From: JBHHXR01 sp046757205
GTDB lineage: Bacteria; Pseudomonadota; Alphaproteobacteria; Rhodobacterales; Rhodobacteraceae
Direction: 5' to 3'
Assembly (NCBI GenBank): GCA_046757205.1
Contig: JBHHXR010000038.1
Location: 1 to 18,338 of the forward strand
DNA length: 18,338 nt
A model generated the notes under the pieces. That model did no database searches, was not told the DNA's origin, and saw only the letters and a program-made list of their open reading frames with translations. This document shows positions 14,065 through 18,338 of this stretch, in pieces; positions within the stretch are counted from its first letter, which is position 1, and the number at the start of each line of letters is the position of its first letter. The position numbers and the translations under genes are program-made.

Positions 14065-14096
14065 AGAACGAAATCGGGCGACACTGTGGCCGCCCG
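14065..14096 (-). terminator. Terminator of the ffh-rplS operon
   Basis: CGGGCG (14075-14080) pairs with CGCCCG (14091-14096) around a 10-base loop. On the minus strand it is followed by ATTTCGTTCT. It lies 28 bases past the rplS stop. The stem is short but well placed. Confidence 0.6.
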
Positions 14097-14124
14097 TCGA
14101 ATTTTCCGCTGATATGGCTTCGCC

Positions 14125-14508
14125 TCAGGCCTTCGCCGGGCTCTTTTCCTTGTAGTTGGTTTTTTCCGCGATCCTCGCCGATTTTCCGCGGCGTTGGCGC
14201 AGGTAATAGAGCTTGGCGCGCCGCACCTTGCCGCGGCGCACCACGGTGATCGAGTCGATATTGGGCGAATGCAGGGGAAATACCCGCTCCACCCCCTCGC
14301 CGAAGGAGATCTTTCTGACCGTGAAGGCCGCGTCAATGCCGCTGCCGCCGCGGCGGCTGATCACCACGCCCTCGTAGTTCTGAACGCGGGTTCGCGTACC
14401 TTCCTTGACCTTGAAGCCGACGCGCACCGTGTCGCCGGCGGCGAAGTCGGGAATGTCCTTGCCCAGCTGGGCGATCTGCTCTTTTTCGAGCTGTTCGATG
14501 ATGTTCAT
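14125..14508 (-). CDS. rplS: 50S ribosomal protein bL19
   Basis: This encodes 127 residues from the ATG at 14508. The frame stays open further upstream, but that part overlaps the end of trmD and is not L19-like. The core FAAGDTVRVGFKVKEGTRTRVQNYEGVVISRRGG and SPNIDSITVVRRGKVRRAKLYYLR is diagnostic. bL19 lies at the interface of the 30S and 50S subunits. The trmD stop TGA (14512-14510) is followed by one base and then this ATG, so translation is probably coupled. A GAGGA inside the trmD end acts as ribosome-binding site. It is the last gene of the ffh operon. Confidence 0.97.
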   Translation of the reverse strand: MNIIEQLEKEQIAQLGKDIPDFAAGDTVRVGFKVKEGTRTRVQNYEGVVISRRGGSGIDAAFTVRKISFGEGVERVFPLHSPNIDSITVVRRGKVRRAKLYYLRQRRGKSARIAEKTNYKEKSPAKA

Positions 14509-14509
14509 G

Positions 14510-15376
14510 TCAGTCGTCCTCTTGCTCGCCTTTCGCGGCGATGGTCTGCGCGTCCGAGAGCTCCTGGTCTCCAACCGGGTCCCTATCCCTTTCGAGATAA
14601 GCCCGCCAGAGGTCGGGACGACGTTCCTGCGTCAGCCTCTCCGCCTGGGCCAATCGCCATTCGGCGATATGCCGGTGATGCCCGGAAAGGAGAACTTCCG
14701 GTATCGCGCGGCCTTCCCAGACAGAAGGCCTTGTGTAGTGCGGGTGCTCCAGCAGGCCACGGGCAAAGCTTTCGTCCACGGCCGACTCGGCGTTCCCGAG
14801 CACGCGGGGTATAAGGCGAACCGTTGCGTCAATCAAGGCCTGCGCGGCAATCTCGCCGCCGCTCAGCACGAAGTCCCCGAGGCTGACCTCGACGACGTTG
14901 CGGGCGTCCAGAACCCGTTGGTCGACACCTTCGACGCGGCCGCAAAGGAGCGTGACCCCCGGAAGCTGCGACAACCGCCGCGCCATCTTCTGGTCGAAGC
15001 GTCGCCCGCGCGGCGAAAGGTAGATCACCGGCCAGTCGGTTCCGGCGGTGCCTTCGGCCGCGAAATCGATCGCCGCCGCCACGATGTCGGGCTTCAGGAC
15101 CATGCCCGGGCCGCCGCCCGCCGGCGTGTCGTCGACGGTGCGGTGGCGGTCCGTCGCGAACTGCCGCATGTCGATGGTCTCGAGCGCCCAGAGCCGGTCC
15201 TGCAACGCCTTGCCGGTCAGCGATTGGCCGAGAACGCCGGGGAACATTTCCGGATAGAGCGTGAGGACCCTTGCCGTCCACACGCCGTGCAGCGCCGGCC
15301 GTTCGCCGATCAGCGGACGCGGTTTCGCGCTCTGCGTCAGCACCAGCTTGCCGTGTGATTTGTTGCGCTCAGTCAT
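14510..15376 (-). CDS. trmD: tRNA (guanine37-N1)-methyltransferase
   Basis: This encodes 288 residues from the ATG at 15376, which overlaps the rimM stop. Another in-frame ATG lies two codons earlier (15382) and is equally possible. The SPOUT trefoil-knot motifs are present: DDTPAGGGPGMV (82-93), YLSPRGRRFDQ (119-129), LLCGRVEGVDQRV and SLGDFVLSGGE with catalytic D168. TrmD makes m1G37 in tRNAs for Pro, Leu and Arg to prevent +1 frameshifting, using SAM. About 30 residues precede the usual WTARVLTLYPEMFPG start; this extension is typical of the Rhodobacterales form. It sits between rimM and rplS, the classical order. Confidence 0.96.
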   Translation of the reverse strand: MTERNKSHGKLVLTQSAKPRPLIGERPALHGVWTARVLTLYPEMFPGVLGQSLTGKALQDRLWALETIDMRQFATDRHRTVDDTPAGGGPGMVLKPDIVAAAIDFAAEGTAGTDWPVIYLSPRGRRFDQKMARRLSQLPGVTLLCGRVEGVDQRVLDARNVVEVSLGDFVLSGGEIAAQALIDATVRLIPRVLGNAESAVDESFARGLLEHPHYTRPSVWEGRAIPEVLLSGHHRHIAEWRLAQAERLTQERRPDLWRAYLERDRDPVGDQELSDAQTIAAKGEQEDD

Positions 15377-15884
15377 CGCCATCCGTGTCCCAGAGCCCGG
15401 GCGGCGGATCGGCCACCACCCTGCCGCCCGAAATATCCACGGTCGGGACGGCGGCCCTGGTAAAAGGCAGGAGAACCGGCCCGCCGGGGCCGGCAATTTC
15501 CAGAACGTCGCCCGCGCCGTGATCGTAGATAGCACGGATCCTGCCCAATTCCGCCCCGCCGGTGTCGAACACGCGAAGACCGATCAGATCGGAATGGTAG
15601 AATTCGTCGTCGGGCAGCGCGGGCAGCCGGTCGCGCGGGACAAAAAGACGCGTTCCGCGCAGCGCATCGGCCATTTCCCTGGTGGTGACCCCGGAAAGCC
15701 GCGCGGCGAACCCGCTCTTGACCGGGCGCGTTATCTTTATCTCGAAAGAGCGCTTGCCGTCCTCGGTCACCAGCGGCGAATAGCCGGCGATGGCTGCGGG
15801 GACCGAACAGAAGCTCTTCAGCCGAACCTCTCCGCGCACGCCGAAAGCACCGGCGATGGCACCCACGCAGATCAGTCCGGCCAT
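15369..15884 (-). CDS. rimM: 16S rRNA processing / 30S maturation factor RimM
   Basis: This encodes 171 residues, normal length. The N-terminal RimM domain starts LICVGAIAGAFGVRGEVRLKSF, its signature, and the C-terminal PRC-barrel domain includes DDEFYHSDLIGLRVFD and the GDVLEIAG segment. RimM binds ribosomal protein S19 in the 30S head and is needed for efficient assembly and 16S processing. The ribosome-binding site is poor (GGGGGG several bases before the ATG), so it may rely on translation of an upstream ORF that ends three bases before its start. Its own 3' end overlaps the start of trmD. Confidence 0.95.
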   Translation of the reverse strand: MAGLICVGAIAGAFGVRGEVRLKSFCSVPAAIAGYSPLVTEDGKRSFEIKITRPVKSGFAARLSGVTTREMADALRGTRLFVPRDRLPALPDDEFYHSDLIGLRVFDTGGAELGRIRAIYDHGAGDVLEIAGPGGPVLLPFTRAAVPTVDISGGRVVADPPPGLWDTDGDD

Positions 15885-15887
15885 GTC

Positions 15888-16130
15888 TCAGGCACCCCCC
15901 TCGGCCCGGCGATCGGCGCAAGCCCCGCCCGCGGTTGTCACGAACCGGCCACGCCGGAACGCCATGCCCCGGTGGCGCGGGCCTGTCTCGAATGGCCAGC
16001 CGGGCAGCGACGGGCGCGCCGGCGCGTCTCTCCGGTGGGAAATGGCACAGACACAGCGCGCAGCGGTAACGTCGATACGATCCGCCGCCACGACACCGGT
16101 CCGGAAGCGCGCAGGCATGGCGTTGCCCAT
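15888..16130 (-). CDS. Possible small protein filling the rpsP-rimM gap
   Basis: This is an 80-residue ORF that begins 17 bases after rpsP and ends three bases before the rimM ATG, in the same orientation. I do not recognise the product. It is rich in Arg, Ala and Gly with a CVC pair near residues 26-28, a SHRRDAPARP segment, WPFETGPRHRGM, and a basic FRRGRFVTTAGG. No transmembrane or signal segment is visible. No good ribosome-binding site precedes either ATG (16130 or 16118). The tight fit and the need to explain 260 bases in an otherwise compact operon favour a gene. Chance in GC-rich DNA, or an RNA leader for rimM, are the alternatives. Confidence 0.4.
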   Translation of the reverse strand: MGNAMPARFRTGVVAADRIDVTAARCVCAISHRRDAPARPSLPGWPFETGPRHRGMAFRRGRFVTTAGGACADRRAEGGA

Positions 16131-16147
16131 CGGTGACTGCGGCCGGT

Positions 16148-16576
16148 CTACGCGTCCGCCGCAGGTGCCGTTTCGGCTTCGGTCTCTTCGGCTGCGGGTT
16201 CGGCTGCCGGCTCCGGGGCGCTCGCCGCCTCCGACGCCTTGGCGGCCTTCTCCGCCTTTTCCCCGGCCCGCTCAACTGCTTTCTTGCCGGGTTTCGCCTT
16301 CGCCGGATTGGAGCGCTCGGTCTTTTCCACCACGCCGGCGGCCTCGAGGAACCGCGCAACCCGGTCGGTCGCCTTGGCGCCTTCGCCGAGCCAGTGCCTG
16401 ACGCGGTCGACATCCATTTTCACGCGATCCTCGGAATCCTTGGGAAGCAGCGGGTTGTAGGTGCCGAGGCGCTCGATATAGCGGCCGTCGCGCGGCATGC
16501 GGCTGTCGGCGGCGACGATGCGGTAGAACGGGCGTTTCTTGGAACCCCCGCGGGCAAGACGGATCTTGATGGCCAT
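16148..16576 (-). CDS. rpsP: 30S ribosomal protein bS16
   Basis: This encodes 142 residues. The first 85 or so are ordinary bS16 (MAIKIRLARGGSKKRPFYRIV, GRYIERLGTYNPL, DRVRHWLGEGAKATDRVARFL). The remainder is a long tail rich in Lys, Ala, Glu and Pro, which makes the protein clearly longer than the E. coli form; such tails are common in alphaproteobacteria. bS16 binds 16S rRNA early in 30S assembly. AAGGAGA eight bases before the ATG is a strong ribosome-binding site. It lies 44 bases after the chorismate mutase gene. Confidence 0.97.
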   Translation of the reverse strand: MAIKIRLARGGSKKRPFYRIVAADSRMPRDGRYIERLGTYNPLLPKDSEDRVKMDVDRVRHWLGEGAKATDRVARFLEAAGVVEKTERSNPAKAKPGKKAVERAGEKAEKAAKASEAASAPEPAAEPAAEETEAETAPAADA

Positions 16577-16620
16577 TTCTGTTTCTCCTTACATAGCCTT
16601 CTGCGGCAGCGGCGCTGCCG

Positions 16621-16914
16621 TCATTTCCTGAAACCTTCGTGATGGCGGATCACTTCATCGATTATGAAGCGCATGAATTTCCGGGCGAATTCCGGGTCGA
16701 GATCGGCGTCGCGGGACAGATGCTCCAGCCGCTCTATCTGTTCGTTCTCGCGCGCCGGATCGCTGGCCGGCATATCGTGCTCCGCCTTGATGCGGCCGAC
16801 CGCCTGGGTCTGCTTGAAGCGCTCCGCCAGCGTGTTCACCAATATGGCGTCCAGCCGGTCGATGCTGTCGCGGTGTTCCTTCAGCAGTTCCGCGGTGCGG
16901 TCTGACTGGTTCAT
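16621..16914 (-). CDS. Chorismate mutase, AroQ type
   Basis: This encodes 97 residues from the ATG at 16914, which overlaps the GNAT stop as ATGA and has GGAGG eight bases upstream. The frame is open further up, but that part overlaps the GNAT gene. The helix with R15 (KEHRDSIDRLDAILV), R32 in LAERFKQ, K43 in GRIKAEHD and E56 in DPARENEQI line up with the catalytic R11, R28, K39 and E52 of the E. coli P-protein mutase domain. It converts chorismate to prephenate for Phe and Tyr synthesis in the cytoplasm. It is a single-domain enzyme with no dehydratase or ACT domain. Its place in a ribosomal operon recurs in related bacteria. Confidence 0.9.
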   Translation of the reverse strand: MNQSDRTAELLKEHRDSIDRLDAILVNTLAERFKQTQAVGRIKAEHDMPASDPARENEQIERLEHLSRDADLDPEFARKFMRFIIDEVIRHHEGFRK

Positions 16915-17429
16915 TGCAGGGCCTCCGGTGCAGGGTGGCGGTAGACGTGACACGGGCCGTCGCCCGGGAATGCCGCCTCGGGATCGCGCTTCGCGCCCAG
17001 CCGTGCGGCAAGGGCGATGGAACGCGCGTTCTGCGGATGGATGTAACTGACGGCAGTCGTCCACCCGAGCGTGCCGTAGGCGTGGCGGCGCGCGGCGATG
17101 GCGGCCTCGAACGCGATTCCCTTGCGCTCGGCCTCAGGCCAGAGAATCCAGCCGATTTCCTTTTCCGGCCAGCCTTCGGGATACCAAAGCCCGACCGCAC
17201 CGAGGGCCGCTTCGCTGCCCTTGGCGGTGATCGACCACATGCCGAAGCCGTGGATCTGCCAGTGGCCAAGTTCCGCCGCGAAGCTCCGCCACGCCTGGTG
17301 CCGGGATTTCGGCCCGCCGGCGAATTTCGAGCGTTCGGACCCATAGAATTCGATGAACGGCTCCAGATCCCGGCTGTTCGGGCCGCGCAGGATCAGGCGT
17401 TCGGTTTCGAGCGTGGGGACAGCGGTCAT
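16911..17429 (-). CDS. GNAT family N-acetyltransferase (RimJ/RimL type)
   Basis: This encodes 172 residues. It opens with LETERLILRGPNSRDLEPFIEFYGSE, the start typical of RimJ/RimL-like GNATs, and has GAVGLWYPEGWPEKEIGWILWPEAERKGIAFEAAIAARRHAY, the acetyl-CoA binding region, followed by HPQNARSIALAARLGAK, the C-terminal GNAT motif. The usual R/Q-xx-G-x-G/A loop is only loosely kept (EAERKGIAFEA). The acceptor is unknown; acetylation of a ribosomal protein or a small metabolite are both possible. Its ATG overlaps the ffh stop as ATGA, and its stop overlaps the chorismate mutase ATG in the same way, so the three are translationally linked. Confidence 0.88.
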   Translation of the reverse strand: MTAVPTLETERLILRGPNSRDLEPFIEFYGSERSKFAGGPKSRHQAWRSFAAELGHWQIHGFGMWSITAKGSEAALGAVGLWYPEGWPEKEIGWILWPEAERKGIAFEAAIAARRHAYGTLGWTTAVSYIHPQNARSIALAARLGAKRDPEAAFPGDGPCHVYRHPAPEALQ

Positions 17430-18338
17430 TTCTTCTTCCCGAATCCGCTGAGGCCGGGCGGCAGTTGCATGCCGCCGCCGGGAAAACCGGGGGGAAGCGC
17501 CCCGCCCGGGGCGCCGCTGTCCGGGGCGCCGGGCATGCCTGCGGGCATACCGCCGCCCTTGCCGAAAAGCGCGCCGAGGCCGCTGCGCATCAGGCCTTTC
17601 TTGCCCATCTTGCCCATTTTCTTCATCATGTCAGACATCTGCCGGTGCATCTTCAGAAGTTTGTTGAGGTCGGACACCTCCATCCCGGCCCCGGCGGCCA
17701 CGCGCTTCTTGCGGCTGGCCTGCATGATCTGAGGATTGGCGCGTTCCCTTTTTGTCATCGACTGGATGAGCGCGATCTGGCGCTTGATGGCCTTGTCGTC
17801 GAAGCCTGCGCTGTCCATCTGCTTTTGCAGTTTGCCCATGCCCGGCATCATCCCCATGATGCCCTGCATGCCGCCCATCTTGAGCATCTGTTCGAGCTGG
17901 CTCCGCAGGTCGTTCATGTTGAACTGACCCTTCTGGAAGCGGCGCATCATGCGCTCGGCCTGTTCGGCCTCGATGGTCTCCTGCGCCTTTTCGACAAGCG
18001 AGACGATGTCGCCCATGCCGAGGATGCGCCCGGCGATGCGTTCCGGGTGGAAACCTTCCAGCGCATCCATCTTCTCGCCGACGCCGACGAACTTGATCGG
18101 CTTGCCGGTCACCGCGCGCATGGAAAGCGCCGCGCCGCCGCGGCCGTCGCCGTCCATCCGGGTCAGCACCACGCCGGAGATGCCGATCTGGCCGTCGAAC
18201 TGCCCGGCCACGTTGACCGCGTCCTGTCCGGTCAGCCCGTCGACCACCAGCAGCGTTTCGTGCGGCCTGGTGGCGTCGCGGACCGCCCCGACCTCCGCCA
18301 TCAGCGCTTCGTCGATGTGCAGCCGCCCGGCGGTGGCG
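17426..18338 (-). CDS. ffh: Signal recognition particle GTPase Ffh (5' end outside window)
   Basis: The visible part is about 303 residues. The frame continues to the window edge, and an internal Met at 18301 is not the start. Visible are TAGRLHIDEALMAEV after the G3 region, LLVVDGLTGQDAVNVA, VLTRMDGDGRGGAALS (G4 and closing loop), GKPIKFVGVGEKMDALEGFHPERIAGRILGMGD and the Met-rich M domain. The latter includes GMMPGMGKLQKQ, TKRERANPQIMQASRKKRVAAGAG and LLKMHRQMSDMMKKMGKMG. It ends with a Gly/Pro/Met tail and GFGKKK. Ffh binds SRP RNA and signal sequences and delivers ribosomes to FtsY at the membrane. The residue before TAGR reads Ala (GCC) where Asp is expected. The gene heads the visible operon. 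Confidence 0.96.
   Translation of the reverse strand, partial: ATAGRLHIDEALMAEVGAVRDATRPHETLLVVDGLTGQDAVNVAGQFDGQIGISGVVLTRMDGDGRGGAALSMRAVTGKPIKFVGVGEKMDALEGFHPERIAGRILGMGDIVSLVEKAQETIEAEQAERMMRRFQKGQFNMNDLRSQLEQMLKMGGMQGIMGMMPGMGKLQKQMDSAGFDDKAIKRQIALIQSMTKRERANPQIMQASRKKRVAAGAGMEVSDLNKLLKMHRQMSDMMKKMGKMGKKGLMRSGLGALFGKGGGMPAGMPGAPDSGAPGGALPPGFPGGGMQLPPGLSGFGKKK

Noticed and set aside
1..18338. CRISPR arrays, insertion sequences, tRNA or rRNA genes, attachment sites, toxin-antitoxin or defence genes
   Set aside because: I looked for direct repeats with spacers, transposase motifs, tRNA T-loops and known defence or toxin motifs on both strands and saw none.

Overview
The window reads as ordinary chromosome from a GC-rich alphaproteobacterium, most likely of the Rhodobacterales. 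The grounds are the gene families and their order: MipZ, the DUF1013/TrcR cell-cycle regulator, a bacterial COQ9-like protein, ClpS, a phasin, and a run of ffh, GNAT, chorismate mutase, rpsP, rimM, trmD and rplS. I see no insertion sequence, prophage gene, CRISPR array, tRNA or rRNA, and no stretch whose composition looks imported.

Layout, left to right. (1) 1-930: the 3' end of pntB with a terminator, then a small lipoprotein with a possible permuted papain fold, closed by a strong hairpin. (2) 962-3913: rpsU on the minus strand, divergent from a plus-strand run of a COQ9-like protein, a branched-chain aminotransferase and a zinc-free quinone oxidoreductase. (3) 3946-5447: a secreted RNase T2 on the minus strand, divergent from trcR. 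(4) 5452-8329, all minus: phasin with its own promoter and terminator, then clpS, rsmC and an SDR protein with degenerate catalytic motifs. (5) 8593-9984: a secreted D-Ala-D-Ala carboxypeptidase with a SPOR domain, divergent from the phasin gene. (6) 9989-12448, minus: rpmE, mipZ and ugd. (7) 12788-14014, minus: a six-helix membrane protein of unknown function. (8) 14125-18338, minus: ffh (5' end outside the window), GNAT, chorismate mutase, rpsP, a possible 80-residue ORF, rimM, trmD and rplS, ending in a hairpin terminator.

How the genes work together. The right third is a translation and protein-export operon: SRP GTPase, ribosomal proteins bS16 and bL19, the 30S maturation factor RimM and the tRNA m1G37 methyltransferase TrmD. 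Its genes are joined by ATGA overlaps or gaps of a few bases. MipZ, TrcR and the SPOR-domain carboxypeptidase relate to division, the cell cycle and the cell wall. Ugd supplies UDP-glucuronate for surface polysaccharide. COQ9, the quinone oxidoreductase and PntB relate to quinone and redox metabolism.

I found no convincing new multi-gene system. The most interesting points are individual ones: the lipoprotein with a His/Cys pair in permuted papain-like order, an SDR that has lost its catalytic lysine, an uncharacterised ORF filling the rpsP-rimM gap, back-to-back phasin/carboxypeptidase promoters whose -35 boxes overlap, a GANTC site at the predicted trcR start, and an Ala in place of the G3 Asp of Ffh at the window edge. 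All promoter and terminator calls come from reading by eye.
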